Shown: positions 1 through 9,507 of the stretch, in pieces
Layout of the letters: each line of letters opens with the position of its first letter
Numbering within the stretch: the stretch's first letter is position 1
From: Planctomycetaceae bacterium
GTDB lineage: Bacteria > Planctomycetota > Planctomycetia > Pirellulales > Pirellulaceae
Assembly: GCA_020638975.1 (NCBI GenBank)
Contig: JACKHN010000025.1
Span: 1 to 64,000 of the forward strand
Length of the DNA stretch: 64,000 nt
Direction of reading: 5' to 3'
Made by a program: the position numbers and the translations under genes
The notes under the pieces: generated by a model
What the model saw: the letters and a program-made list of their open reading frames with translations, nothing else
Told to the model about the DNA's origin: nothing
The model's database searches: none

Positions 1-886
1 GCCGATATTGCGAACGAATGTCTTGCAGCAACTTGTCAACATGGGAATAGTCGTTGTGTGGAAACGGACGACGTTGTGCCAAGGATGTCGTTGTCCCATG
101 CACAATGCTGTTGTGAGCCAGTTCGTCGTAGAGAATCAGGTCGCGTTCGCCGAACAGATGGGCGAGTACCGACGCATTGGTGCCGTAACCGCTGGGAAAG
201 ACGAGCGCCGCTTCCGTGCCAATCCAGTCTGCCAACTCGTGATCGAGATCGGCCAAGAGCGTACTCTCGCCACCGACCAGTCGACTGGCCGACGCACTCG
301 TACCAAACTCTTCAATGGCTTTCGCAGCAGCGGCAGTGACGCGCGGCGCTCCACCTAGCCCTAAGTAGTCGAAACTCGTATAGCTGATGCAATCCTGGCC
401 TTTGATCTGCGCAACGGCCCCTCGGACTTGTTCTTTCACCCGGAAAAAAGGTATCGAATAGCCTGCTGCCGAGGCACCGGTCAATCGCTGATCGAACGCG
501 ATACACTCCGAAAAAAGGGATACGTCGTAGTGTTCCGCTCGAATCTCGTGACTCGTCGAGTCTGAACTCGCTTTAGCAGGCGGCGCACTCGAAACAGCCA
601 CTTTTTCCTTTTTGGGCTTCTGACCGAGAATCGTTTCGACGCACTCAATCAGATCGCCACACGTCTCGAGATCGTAAAGCATGTCCTCGGGGAACCGAAT
701 GCCAAAGGACTCCTCCAACCGATTGATGACACCCATTCTGGCCAACGAGTCCACGCCGATGTCGTACAGCGAGCTTTCCAACGTCAGTTCCGTCTGGATA
801 TCGGGTGGAATGATCGAACGCACTTGATCAAAGACGACGTCAGCGATAGCACGTGGCTCGCCTTGGGTGGGAGTCTCGGAACTCAT
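1..886 (-). CDS. ACP domain fused to alpha-oxoamine synthase (partial)
   Basis: The frame reads from an ATG at 886 with no stop to the window edge, giving about 295 residues. Residues 12-90 resemble an acyl carrier protein: the motif GVDSLARMG has the serine (about residue 47) that would carry phosphopantetheine. After a linker, residues 115 onward match the N-terminal half of the fold-type I PLP family of 8-amino-7-oxononanoate synthase, serine palmitoyltransferase and KBL; YTSFDYLGLGGAPRV and FPSGYGTNASVLA are typical. The family condenses an acyl thioester with an amino acid, releasing CO2; here the acyl group is probably presented by the fused or a partner ACP. The PLP lysine would lie beyond the edge. 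The substrate is unknown. Polyketide or sphingolipid-like chemistry is an inference from the ACP fusion. Confidence 0.85.
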   Translation of the reverse strand, partial: MSSETPTQGEPRAIADVVFDQVRSIIPPDIQTELTLESSLYDIGVDSLARMGVINRLEESFGIRFPEDMLYDLETCGDLIECVETILGQKPKKEKVAVSSAPPAKASSDSTSHEIRAEHYDVSLFSECIAFDQRLTGASAAGYSIPFFRVKEQVRGAVAQIKGQDCISYTSFDYLGLGGAPRVTAAAAKAIEEFGTSASASRLVGGESTLLADLDHELADWIGTEAALVFPSGYGTNASVLAHLFGERDLILYDELAHNSIVHGTTTSLAQRRPFPHNDYSHVDKLLQDIRSQYR

Positions 887-1146
887 TGGGGGAACTCGAT
901 AAGAAAGCTGGAATTGTGGACGGACGAGAAATCTAGCGTGAAACAACACACCATGCCGATTTCTCGAGCCGACACGGGCAATTTCTACGGTTCCACTCGT
1001 CTGAGTATAGAGACTTTGGGCCGCATCGCGTAGAGTGGCAGAAGCATCCACCAATGGCTGTCGTCGCGGTTTAAGAGACGCCCAGCTTGCAATTAATGCA
1101 CCGCGAAGACTTTCTGCGATCGATGAAACGCCCAGCCACAGTCCGA

Positions 1147-2541
1147 TTAAACCTCGGCACCAGTGTACAGCGGCGATATCACTTCGCCGCGATTTAACCG
1201 CACGGGACGATTGAAGCGGTCTCGAACTTCGGCGTTGGGAGGAATGCCAAGTGCTTGATAGACGGTTGCCCCGATGTCGATCGGCGAGTAAGCCTTGGTG
1301 ACTGGATAGGCACCCGTCGCGTCCGATCGACCGATGACTTGGCCACCCCGCACGCCGCCACCGGCGAACAGGGCAAAGAAGCACGGGCCCCAGTGATCGC
1401 GTCCTTTGTTGTCGTTGATCTTTGGCGTGCGTCCGAACTCGCCCAACATCATCACGAGCGTGTCTTCCAGCATCCCTCGCGTTTCAAGATCATCGAGCAG
1501 CGCAGATACTCCTTGATCTAACGGCGGTAGTAGGCGGTCTTTGAGCGTCGTGAAGATCGCGCTGTGGTTGTCCCATGTTTGAACAGCGCCGATGTTTGTC
1601 TGCACGACGGGCACACCCGCTTCGATCAATCGCCGCGCGAGCAGCAACGATTGACCCGTTGTATTACGACCGTAAGTGTCTCGGGTCTTGTCATCTTCGC
1701 GATTCAGTTGAAACGCCTCGGCGAAGCGACTTGACGTAAGGATCGAAAACGCCAAATCTTGTTCGCCGGTAAGTCGCTGAGCGACGGCAACACTCGATAA
1801 CCGATCGCGTTGCTGATTGAAGTCGTTGACGAGCGAACGGCGTGTATCGAGTCGTTGCACGTCGAGTCCCGCAGCCAAGGTGAGATTATCGACTCGGAAG
1901 TCGTCCTTGTTCGGATCGCCAGTGATCTGCCAGGGATCGTACTTGGGACCGATCAAACCCGCATGTTGACCGGGCCACGTGAGCGCACCGGACCACAGGT
2001 ACGTCGGCAGATTAACGCCGCTGGGGATGCCATCGTTTCGAGGACGCAGGTAGGCGCAACCCGCTGCGTAGGACGGCCAATCATCGCGCGAAGCAACTTT
2101 GTCAAAGAAGCCTCCCGGTTGCAACTCGCCCGTCAGCACATAATGCGTCGACATCAAGTGATTGTTGTCGCCATGTGACAAGCTCCGAATGACCGCGTAT
2201 TTGTCAGCGCGCTTGGCCAACTGGGGAAGGTGCTCACTGACGTGCAGTCCAGGTATTGAAGTTGCGATGGGATTGAACTCGCCACGAACTTCCGCTGGCG
2301 CATCGGGCTTCATATCGAAAGTATCGTGATGGCTCGCGGCGCCCGTTAAGAACACAATCAACACTTGCTTCGGCTTATGCGGCAGTAACTCGATCGTGCG
2401 TTCCGCTTCTGCGGCTCGCGCCCTGCTGGCCAACGCCGAGGGCAAGCCAACGCCCAGCAGTCCGGTATACCCCACCTGCAACATCTCGCGCCGTGTTAGT
2501 CCGATTCGGTGCTGGTGACGGGGTGGGATGGAAGTTGCCAT
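1147..2541 (-). CDS. DUF1501 family protein, Tat-exported
   Basis: 464 residues. The N-terminus carries a twin-arginine-type signal (TRREMLQVGYTGLLG, residues 15-29). The body matches DUF1501, a sulfatase/alkaline-phosphatase-like fold greatly expanded in planctomycetes; FLTGAASHHDTFDMKPDAP near the start and MLGEFGRTPKIN...DHWGPCFFALFAGGGVRGG near the end are hallmarks. Exact activity is not established for the family. DUF1501 genes usually pair with a DUF1549/1553 or DUF1800 partner; no partner is adjacent here, and the gene is divergent from a sulfatase with 166 bp between starts. The ATG at 2541 is preceded by AAGGA at a six-base spacing. Confidence 0.9.
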   Translation of the reverse strand: MATSIPPRHQHRIGLTRREMLQVGYTGLLGVGLPSALASRARAAEAERTIELLPHKPKQVLIVFLTGAASHHDTFDMKPDAPAEVRGEFNPIATSIPGLHVSEHLPQLAKRADKYAVIRSLSHGDNNHLMSTHYVLTGELQPGGFFDKVASRDDWPSYAAGCAYLRPRNDGIPSGVNLPTYLWSGALTWPGQHAGLIGPKYDPWQITGDPNKDDFRVDNLTLAAGLDVQRLDTRRSLVNDFNQQRDRLSSVAVAQRLTGEQDLAFSILTSSRFAEAFQLNREDDKTRDTYGRNTTGQSLLLARRLIEAGVPVVQTNIGAVQTWDNHSAIFTTLKDRLLPPLDQGVSALLDDLETRGMLEDTLVMMLGEFGRTPKINDNKGRDHWGPCFFALFAGGGVRGGQVIGRSDATGAYPVTKAYSPIDIGATVYQALGIPPNAEVRDRFNRPVRLNRGEVISPLYTGAEV

Positions 2542-2707
2542 CAGAATTCCTTCGTCAGGGCGTGAAGTGTGTTGGCAAAAGGTAGGCGAGCGGGAACTGG
2601 TACTGTTTGTATCAGCAGGTGTGGCTTGGACTATACTCTAGCGGAACTGGTGGTATTCTCCAACTTCCCGCTTCCTGTTTGAGTTCCCTCTGATCCGGTT
2701 ACGAACT

Positions 2708-4522
2708 ATGCGTTTAACTCGTCCCTTCAAGTCGCTCTCCCGGTACATGTCCAATCCGATGGCAATCCTAGCCACGCTGATAGCGGCGTCGGTTGGCTCT
2801 TTCTATTCAAACCAATCGGCATTCGCTGAATCGTCTCGCCAACCGAATGTCGTCGTGATCTTGACGGACGACCAAGGCTGGGGCGACTTGAGCGTGAATG
2901 GCAACACGAATTTGGCGACTCCGCATATCGATTCACTGGCTCGCGACGGGGCGACGCTGCAGCATTTCTATGTGTGTCAGGTGTGTGCTCCGACTCGCGC
3001 CGAGTTTCTGACGGGGCGCTATCATCCGCGAACGGGTGTCAGCGGCGTGAGTCGCGGAGACGAGCGGCTGAATTACGACGAGACCACGATCGCGGATCTG
3101 TTCCATACGGGCGGATACGCAACCGGTTGTTTCGGCAAATGGCATAACGGCACACAAACGCCGTATCACCCAAACGATCGCGGTTTCGACGAATACTATG
3201 GATTTACGGAGGGACACTGGGGGCACTACTTCAGCCCTCCGCTCGATCACAACGGCAAGCGAGTGCGAGGCAACGGATTCGTCGTCGATGATTTTACGGA
3301 CCACGCCATCGCTTTCATCGAAGACCACCGCGACCGACCGTTCTTCTGCTATGTGCCGCTGAACACGCCTCACTCGCCGATGATGGTGCCCGACAGCTTT
3401 TATGAGAAGTTCGATGGTGCCGAACTGCAGATGCGGCATCGTGAACCGAAGCAGGAAGACATCATGATGACTCGTGCCGCACTCGCGATGTGCGAGAACA
3501 TCGATTGGAACGTCGGACGGCTTCTCAAAACACTTGATGAGCTTAAGCTGCGCGAGAACACCATCGTGATCTACTTTTCCGACAATGGACCGAATTCATA
3601 TCGCTGGAATGGTGGAATGAAGGGGCGGAAAGGATCGATTGACGAAGGAGGATTGCGATCACCCTTCTTCATTCGCTGGCCGAAACAGATTCAAGCTGGC
3701 ATCCAGCTTCCGCAGATCGCCGGAGCGATCGATTTGTTACCGACATTGACCGAGATGGCCGGCGTCGAGGCCAACGTCGAGAAACCTTTGGACGGGCGGA
3801 GCCTCGTTCCGCTGCTAATGGGTGAGCCGCAAACCTGGGAACCTCGGTCCTTGCTGGCCGTCAATGGCAAACAGGTCAGTGTGCGAACGCAACAATTCAG
3901 GCTCGACGCGAACGGTCGTCTCTTCGATATCGAGTCTGATCCCGGCCAATACACCAATGTCGCCGAACAGCACAACGAACTGACGGCTCAGCTCTTGGAG
4001 CAGGCGAAAAAGCACAGCCAGGAAATGCAATTGGCTTTCCAAGCGAACACTAGTCGACCTTTTACGGTTGGTTATGGCGTCTCCACATCGTTGCCCGCCC
4101 GCGACGGCGTGGAGCATGGGACCATACAACGAAGTGCGAAAGCGCCAAACAACTCGTTCTTCACACACTGGACGAGTGCCGACGACTCCATCACCTGGGA
4201 TATCGATGTTGGCACGAGTGGTCAGTACGAAGCGATCGTTTACTACACTTGCGCCGCAGGTGACGAAGGCGTGACGTTGCGACTGGCAATGGAAGGTGGT
4301 GACTCGGTGCAGTCGAAGGTGGTCGAAGTCTTCGATCCACCGCTGTACGACAAGTCGAAGGAACGGGTTGCCGATTCACATTACTTCGTGAAAGATTTTA
4401 AGCCGCTCAGCCTCGGAACGCTCTCATTACAGAAAGGGCGTGGCACGCTCAAGCTGGACGCATTAGACATCCAGGACAAACGAGTGGTCGACGTGCATTC
4501 GCTGGATTTGATTTTGCGATAA
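2708..4522 (+). CDS. Type I sulfatase (arylsulfatase A family)
   Basis: 604 residues with an N-terminal membrane/signal segment (about residues 17-40, ending SNQSAFAES). Residues 47-440 are the sulfatase core: NVVVILTDDQGWGDLSVNGN supplies the metal-binding aspartates, and CAPTR in VCQVCAPTRAEFLTGRY is the C-x-P-x-R sequence whose cysteine becomes formylglycine. YFSDNGPNSYRWNGGMKGRKGS provides the second metal/substrate region. An additional C-terminal domain of about 150 residues (from about residue 450) looks beta-rich and may bind sugar. It probably hydrolyses sulfate esters of algal polysaccharides in the periplasm; the substrate cannot be read from the sequence. It needs a formylglycine-generating enzyme, not present in this window. 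Confidence 0.95.
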   Translation: MRLTRPFKSLSRYMSNPMAILATLIAASVGSFYSNQSAFAESSRQPNVVVILTDDQGWGDLSVNGNTNLATPHIDSLARDGATLQHFYVCQVCAPTRAEFLTGRYHPRTGVSGVSRGDERLNYDETTIADLFHTGGYATGCFGKWHNGTQTPYHPNDRGFDEYYGFTEGHWGHYFSPPLDHNGKRVRGNGFVVDDFTDHAIAFIEDHRDRPFFCYVPLNTPHSPMMVPDSFYEKFDGAELQMRHREPKQEDIMMTRAALAMCENIDWNVGRLLKTLDELKLRENTIVIYFSDNGPNSYRWNGGMKGRKGSIDEGGLRSPFFIRWPKQIQAGIQLPQIAGAIDLLPTLTEMAGVEANVEKPLDGRSLVPLLMGEPQTWEPRSLLAVNGKQVSVRTQQFRLDANGRLFDIESDPGQYTNVAEQHNELTAQLLEQAKKHSQEMQLAFQANTSRPFTVGYGVSTSLPARDGVEHGTIQRSAKAPNNSFFTHWTSADDSITWDIDVGTSGQYEAIVYYTCAAGDEGVTLRLAMEGGDSVQSKVVEVFDPPLYDKSKERVADSHYFVKDFKPLSLGTLSLQKGRGTLKLDALDIQDKRVVDVHSLDLILR

Positions 4523-4711
4523 CACCGCGTTTGTGCCGTTCCACAAACTTCAGACTCGCGTCTCTTGTCCCTGGCGGTATTGCGTCGTAACGATCGGAAG
4601 AGTCGAGCGAGAGTCTCGAAGGAGCAGGCTTCTATCGCGAATCTTGCTACGGGTGACTGGACCAATCGCATACGAATTTCGACCGTGACGCGACCAGCCG
4701 TTAACTGTCAG

Positions 4712-5533
4712 CTACGCCAGCTCACTGGGTGTGGCCGAAAAGGATACTGAAATGCAGGTAGCGTCGTCCTTGGCACCTAGTGTCGAAGCAGCATTGATGA
4801 CGTGTTCCGACATTTCGGCATCGTCTTCAGTAACGCTGTTCAGCCGTCCGAGCAGACCGTCCTTAACCACTCGGGTGACGCCATTCGAGACCAGCAGCAG
4901 GCGATCACCGGTTTGAATCTGCTGGCAACGCACGGTCGGTGACGCGAAGTTCGAGTCGCCGAGACTGGACCAGAGTAAACGTCGGCTACGAGCGTGTTGT
5001 TGTCGGTCATGCGTTAAGCCTGCATCGAACAGCATTTGAAACAAAGTCTGATCGACCGTTAGTCGTCCGGCCTCGTTGTTGCGGATCAGATAAACTCGAC
5101 AATCTCCCACGCCCGCGACGTAGAGTTGACCATTGTCCACGACCGCAACGGCCATACTCGCTCCCATGCCACGGAAACGAGGCAAGAAGTCACCGACGTG
5201 CAGCATCGCCTTATTGGCATCGCAAAACGCTTGGACAAGTGCTTCGGCAACTGTTCCTTGTCGTTCGCGGCGGCGCAAGAATGTCTGCAGATCCCGCATC
5301 AATCCTCCGGCCGCCAGGCGGCTAGCAAGTTCTCCACCGGCCTGGCCGCCGAGTCCGTCCGAGACAACGAACAAGCCGCGTCGTGTGTTCATCCGATAGC
5401 AGTCTTCGTTGAGTTCGTTATGCGAACCCCGCCGCGTCTTCGCAGCCGCGGTCATTGTAAAGCGATTCGTTGTCGGCTGAGTGGGATGGTTCATGTGTCG
5501 TCTTAGCCTCAATTGATGTACTAAACCTCGCAT
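4712..5533 (-). CDS. PP2C-family Ser/Thr protein phosphatase
   Basis: 273 residues from the ATG at 5533, which has GGAG six bases upstream; a second ATG at 5494 (MNHPTQP) is an alternative. The PPM/PP2C fold is indicated by RGSHNELNEDCYRM, VVSDGLGGQAGGELAS (metal-binding D and G), GMGASMAVAVVDNGQLYVAGVGDCRVYLIR and GAKDDATCISVSF near the end. The enzyme would dephosphorylate Ser/Thr-phosphorylated proteins in the cytoplasm; no membrane segment is seen. It stands alone between the convergent sulfatase and the intron region. It could serve the kinase cassette at 20-27 kb or the RsbW/STAS pair at 61-62 kb, but that link is inference. Confidence 0.92.
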   Translation of the reverse strand: MRGLVHQLRLRRHMNHPTQPTTNRFTMTAAAKTRRGSHNELNEDCYRMNTRRGLFVVSDGLGGQAGGELASRLAAGGLMRDLQTFLRRRERQGTVAEALVQAFCDANKAMLHVGDFLPRFRGMGASMAVAVVDNGQLYVAGVGDCRVYLIRNNEAGRLTVDQTLFQMLFDAGLTHDRQQHARSRRLLWSSLGDSNFASPTVRCQQIQTGDRLLLVSNGVTRVVKDGLLGRLNSVTEDDAEMSEHVINAASTLGAKDDATCISVSFSATPSELA

Positions 5534-5821
5534 GATCGACTCCGTTTCTGGCGCACCTTGGGCGTTGATGTTCCGACAGCATCGTTCCCGTCAGAACGGC
5601 TACGGGCTTGAAAGCAATGCCAACTCGCCGCGTGACGAGGTCAACCGCGGCAAGTCGGCATCTGCGGGATCAATAGAAACGCGACAATGGCGGGCGGAGT
5701 CCGCAGCGCGTTTTGTGAAGAATTGCCAACGGCAGCCAATTAACGAGAAACGTCGTTCCCGTTCGCCGTGGAATCGGCCCCGTCCGTTAAGTTAATGGTT
5801 CGCGTTGGGAGCGAGTTTGTG

Positions 5822-5873
5822 TAGGGTCCGCTGTGCGGACCGCAGGGATTTCTGGTCCGCACAGCGGACCCTA
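5822..5873. repeat. Hairpin repeat C, copy 1
   Basis: A perfect inverted repeat: 20-nt arms (5822-5841 and 5854-5873, beginning TAGGGTCCGCTGTGC) around a 12-nt loop. A second copy lies at 26908-26957, so this is a dispersed element. The group II intron begins at the very next base. The rest of the gap 5534-5821 shows no gene. Confidence 0.9.
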
Positions 5874-6487
5874 GTGCGCCTGTGAAGGCGTTTGAATTGT
5901 CGGGTGAAAGTCCCGTCCAGGCTACCGTTACCAGCCTGTAGTCGAAAGTGGTAACTGCGTTGTCGCGAGACAAGGTGGAGAGCAACCTGAGACGAATGAC
6001 CAGTCCGTAACGAAAGTGAACTCGATTCGGCCAAGCCTGTCGGGGAGCCTCCTAGGATCTGGCGAACCCTTGACTGCACGCAGTCGGCCCGATGATGACC
6101 GCGATAGGTCTGTCCCATTGCAAGGACGGTCGGTGCAGCAGCCACGACGATGATGAGAACCTCGGTAACGTGTTAAATCGAGCGTGGTGAAATGGCATTA
6201 AGGTGGTTGGAGACGGAATGGTCAGAAGTTCAAACGCGGTAAGCAGGGAGAACTGCCAACTCAACAGACAGCCCAGAATCTATCGTTAAGATAGCGATGA
6301 GGAACGTCGCTTACTCAATGTTCCAGGCTCCTTCGGCCAACGATCAGGCTGAATGCGAGAGCGAAACCATGATCGTCGATGAATTTGTTACAGGCGGTTG
6401 GCAGTAGTCAGAGCCTTCATAGTAGTGACGACCGTTGGGAACCAAACCTGGCGCGAGCGAAGGGAGGCAGGAAAGTGGAATGCGCGA

Positions 6488-7861
6488 ATGACCAAAGACA
6501 CGAAACGTAGAGCTAACAACTACATCCCCGTCACAGTGCCGTTTACAGCGGCTACCCCGGCGGTAGAACCCGAGGCACGGGAATCAACACGTGAGATCTC
6601 CGCTTGGGCGAATCGTAGTGTTTGGACCGACCGCATGTTGAACGCACTCGTTGTAGGAGTGCGAGGAGGCAAATGGCATGCTCTGAGCGACAAGGTCGAA
6701 AGCGAACTCAACCTATTCACTTCGGCTCGCAAGGTCGTCGGGAAGAAGGGTGCCGCTGGAGTGGACCGCCAAAGCACCAGCGATTTCGCCGAACATGAGA
6801 TCGACGAAATCCGACGCCTACACCGGCAACTACGCGAGGGGACTTACCGCCCGCAGCCGGTGCGTCGAGTCTGGATTCCCAAACCGGGCAGTTCGACGGA
6901 ACGTCCGCTGGGGATTCCAACGGTTCGAGATCGGGTCGTGCAAACGGCCATTCTTAACGTGATCGAACCGATCTTCGACAACGAGTTTCACGAGCGAAGC
7001 TTCGGCTTTCGCCACGGACGCAGTTGCCATGACGCGCTGCGAGTTGTCGAGCAGAAGCTTGACGAAGGCAAGGTGTTTGTTGTTGACGCGGATCTTCAAA
7101 GCTACTTCGATACGATTCCGAAAGATCGCTTGATGCAACTTGTGCAAGCGAAAATCTCGGATCGCCGTCTGTTGGCTTTGATCCAATCGTTTCTGGATCA
7201 ATCGATCCTGGAAGAACTATCCGAGTGGACGCCCGAAGCGGGAGTTCCACAAGGAGCGGTTCTTTCACCGTTGTTGTCGAATTTGTACTTGAGTGAACTG
7301 GATCATCGGATGGCCAAGCTTGGCTATGAAATGGTTCGTTACTGTGACGACTTCGTGATCCTGTGTGGTAGTCAGGCCGAAGCCGAATCGGCACTTGAGG
7401 AAGTGAAACGTTTTGTCACATCTGCCGACTTGACGCTTCATCCTGAGAAGACGCGAGTTGTTGATAGTCGCGAGACGAGTTTTGACTTTCTGGGCTATTC
7501 GTTCCGCTGGAAGGATCGCTTCCCGCGGGCCAAGAGTCGCCGCAAGATGGTCGATCGAATCCGCGAATTGACTCCGCGTAAATCGGGACAGTCGATGACA
7601 CAAACGATTGCAGAGATCAATGCGGTGACGATCGGCTGGTTCACGTACTTTCGTCACAGTAACTGGAATGTTTTCGATGCCTATGATGGGATGATCCGTC
7701 GACGTTTGCGGCGTCAGTTGCTCAAACGTCACCGGCGTAATCCCCAACGCTTGTCGAGAACACGCCGTTGGCCCAATGCCTACTTCACGGATCTGGGGTT
7801 GCGAAGTCTGCGCAACGCCCACACCCGTTACGTTCAATCCCTATCACTGGGCAACCACTGA
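6488..7861 (+). CDS. ltrA: Group II intron reverse transcriptase/maturase
   Basis: 457 residues from the ATG at 6488; the open frame extends upstream to a TTG at 6398. RT blocks are clear: GAAGVDRQS, RPLGIPTVRDRVVQTAI, ERSFGFRHGRSCHDAL, VVDADLQSYFDTI, GVPQGAVLSPLLSNLYL, and the catalytic box YCDDFVIL (cysteine in place of the usual alanine in YADD). The thumb/maturase domain includes EINAVTIGWFTYFRHSN followed by a basic tail RRRLRRQLLKRHRR. No HNH endonuclease domain follows, as in introns that prime on nascent DNA strands. The protein promotes splicing and retrohoming of its own intron. The two aspartates are intact, so it may be active. Confidence 0.95.
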   Translation: MTKDTKRRANNYIPVTVPFTAATPAVEPEARESTREISAWANRSVWTDRMLNALVVGVRGGKWHALSDKVESELNLFTSARKVVGKKGAAGVDRQSTSDFAEHEIDEIRRLHRQLREGTYRPQPVRRVWIPKPGSSTERPLGIPTVRDRVVQTAILNVIEPIFDNEFHERSFGFRHGRSCHDALRVVEQKLDEGKVFVVDADLQSYFDTIPKDRLMQLVQAKISDRRLLALIQSFLDQSILEELSEWTPEAGVPQGAVLSPLLSNLYLSELDHRMAKLGYEMVRYCDDFVILCGSQAEAESALEEVKRFVTSADLTLHPEKTRVVDSRETSFDFLGYSFRWKDRFPRAKSRRKMVDRIRELTPRKSGQSMTQTIAEINAVTIGWFTYFRHSNWNVFDAYDGMIRRRLRRQLLKRHRRNPQRLSRTRRWPNAYFTDLGLRSLRNAHTRYVQSLSLGNH

Positions 7862-7866
7862 CTGGA

Positions 7867-7899
7867 GAGCCGTGTGCGGGAGAACCGCATGCACGGTTC
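7867..7899 (+). ncRNA. Group II intron domain V
   Basis: A 33-nt hairpin beginning GAGCCGTGTGCGGGAG and ending GCACGGTTC, with the AGC-containing lower stem and a GAGAA-type loop typical of the catalytic domain V. The following GGAGTCCGGCTCAACCGGAC hairpin is the domain VI candidate. Confidence 0.88.
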
Positions 7900-8155
7900 G
7901 GAGGGAGGGGAGTCCGGCTCAACCGGACTTCCCTACCCCTATCTATTGATATGCGGAAGATAGGTGCGAGTTCTTCCTAAGGGATCGCGTTGGGAAACGG
8001 CATGTACGGAACAACCAAGCGGTCGGCACCATTCGTTAGTTCATCGAGCGTGAATGGAACGACTCGAACATCTCCGTCATGCATGCATTGCAACGTGGAT
8101 TGGGCAATCCAAACGGCGTAGTTTCGCGTTAAACCGTCGGGGAGAAAATGCGAAA

Positions 8156-8173
8156 GCGGTGACGAGTCACCGC
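8156..8173. repeat. Short palindrome GCGGTGAC-GA-GTCACCGC
   Basis: Eight-base arms with a two-base loop in the gap 7943-8242 between the intron and the DUF1501 gene. No convincing gene is seen in this gap; a minus-strand open frame across it is discussed under rejected items. Confidence 0.6.
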
Positions 8174-8242
8174 ACTCCAAATTCGCCAGCCCAACGGCGA
8201 TTGGTTCACGCGGCGATGGAAGGAGGCAGAGGCGATTCTTGG

Positions 8243-9469
8243 CTATGCCGAAAACGCTTCGACCGTTTTGAACTTGCCGCCCAGAACCGACTCGTTTGGC
8301 CAACCCAACCACGACTCCAATACGGTGGCGTAGACTTGGCGGAAGTCCGTGTGGAACTTCAAGTCGCCATCCTCCAGATCGGTCAGGCTGGGATGTTTGC
8401 CGATCAAGCCAGCGCGAACCTTCTTTCCCGCCAGGAACATCGGCGCGGCGGCACCGTGATCCGTTCCTTCACTCGCATTCTCTGCGACTCGCCGTCCAAA
8501 TTCGCTGAACGCCAGCACGGCGACACGGTCGCTTTGCCCATGATGGTCGATGTCCTTGACGAACGACGACACGGCGCCACCAAGTTGACTCAACAGCGCC
8601 GCGTGAGCCGCCGGTTGTTGTGAGTGTGTATCGAATCCGTCGAGCGTGACGTAGTAGACGCGTGTACCGAGACCCGAGTCGATCAATTGAGCGACAGTTT
8701 TCAACTTCTTGGCCAGTTCGCTATCGGGATAGGTGACGGGCGTCTTGTAATCGCGACTGGCTTGCTCGACCCGTTGACTCGCTGCCAACGCAACCGTCGT
8801 TGTGGACTGCAAGAATCCGAGTAGCGAATCACTCTCGTCCTGTTTCGAAGCCGCAAGCTTCGAGATCGTCGAACGCACTTCCTTGTCGCCGCTATCATTC
8901 AGTCGAAAGCTTTCGAGCGAACTGATCGACGGCACACTGACGCCCGTCGCGGTCAAGGCGAGGGGCTGCTTCTCGTGCCCCAGGTGCAACGCCAATGATG
9001 CGCCCGACTTGTTGGCTTGCGTGGCATCGAGATACCGTCCGAGCCAGCCCGTCGTTCGCGTGTCGCTTTTGCGTTGACAAGTGTGCCAAATGTCCATCGA
9101 CTCGAAGTGCGAGCGATTGGGATTGTCGTAGCCGACGCCTTGCACGATTGCCAAACTGTCATCTTCCAGCAGGTCCGCCAACCCACGTGCGGAAGGATGG
9201 AAGCCGAGTGTGTCGTCGATCTTGAGCACGTCACTCGTCGGAATCGCTAAGGTCGGTCGAGCCTTTTTATAGGCGGGATCGGAGAACGGGATGACCGTGT
9301 TTAAGCCGTCGTTACCGCCCGACAATTGGACGACGACCAGAATCGTGTCTTTGTCGTCGGTGCCAGTTGCTGCCGCCGCACGGAGGAAATCAGGCAACGT
9401 CGCACCGAGCGACAAGATCGCCGAGGAGCCCAGTGTCGTCCGCAGGAATTCGCGTCGATTCGATCTCAT
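8243..9469 (-). CDS. DUF1501 family protein, Tat-exported
   Basis: 408 residues. A twin-arginine signal (SNRREFLRTTLGSSAILSLGA) leads into the DUF1501 body: VVVQLSGGNDGLNTVIPF near the N-terminus and FSEFGRRVAENASEGTDHGAAAPMFLAGKKV near the C-terminus. This is the DUF1501 subtype that accompanies DUF1800. It is the last gene of a minus-strand operon: DUF3352-like protein, DUF1800, then this gene after a 38-bp gap. The function is unproven; family members are exported and widely co-conserved with DUF1800. Confidence 0.92.
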   Translation of the reverse strand: MRSNRREFLRTTLGSSAILSLGATLPDFLRAAAATGTDDKDTILVVVQLSGGNDGLNTVIPFSDPAYKKARPTLAIPTSDVLKIDDTLGFHPSARGLADLLEDDSLAIVQGVGYDNPNRSHFESMDIWHTCQRKSDTRTTGWLGRYLDATQANKSGASLALHLGHEKQPLALTATGVSVPSISSLESFRLNDSGDKEVRSTISKLAASKQDESDSLLGFLQSTTTVALAASQRVEQASRDYKTPVTYPDSELAKKLKTVAQLIDSGLGTRVYYVTLDGFDTHSQQPAAHAALLSQLGGAVSSFVKDIDHHGQSDRVAVLAFSEFGRRVAENASEGTDHGAAAPMFLAGKKVRAGLIGKHPSLTDLEDGDLKFHTDFRQVYATVLESWLGWPNESVLGGKFKTVEAFSA

Positions 9470-9507
9470 GTTTCTATCCCTTCGGGCAAAGCAGTACGAC
9501 GGTAGGA

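Larger units (their letters stand above)
5874..7942 (+). mobile_element. Group II intron, complete
   Basis: The intron starts with GTGCGCC (GUGYG consensus) and ends CCCTACCCCTAT (AY consensus). It contains domain I-like sequence with GGTGAAAGTCCCGTCC near the 5' end, a reverse transcriptase/maturase ORF in the domain IV position, domain V at 7867-7899 and domain VI just after. Length is 2069 nt. It sits immediately 3' of a perfect hairpin repeat, as group IIC-type introns do behind terminator-like stem-loops; the class was not determined rigorously. The intron is on the plus strand, opposite to both flanking genes, so transcription through those genes would not splice it. Confidence 0.9.

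Noticed and set aside
7977..8312. Minus-strand open frame across the gap before DUF1501, ending ...LVVPYMPFPNAIP
   Set aside because: It runs through a palindrome (8156-8173), overlaps the end of the DUF1501 gene and lacks a ribosome-binding site. It could be a remnant, but nothing supports a gene.
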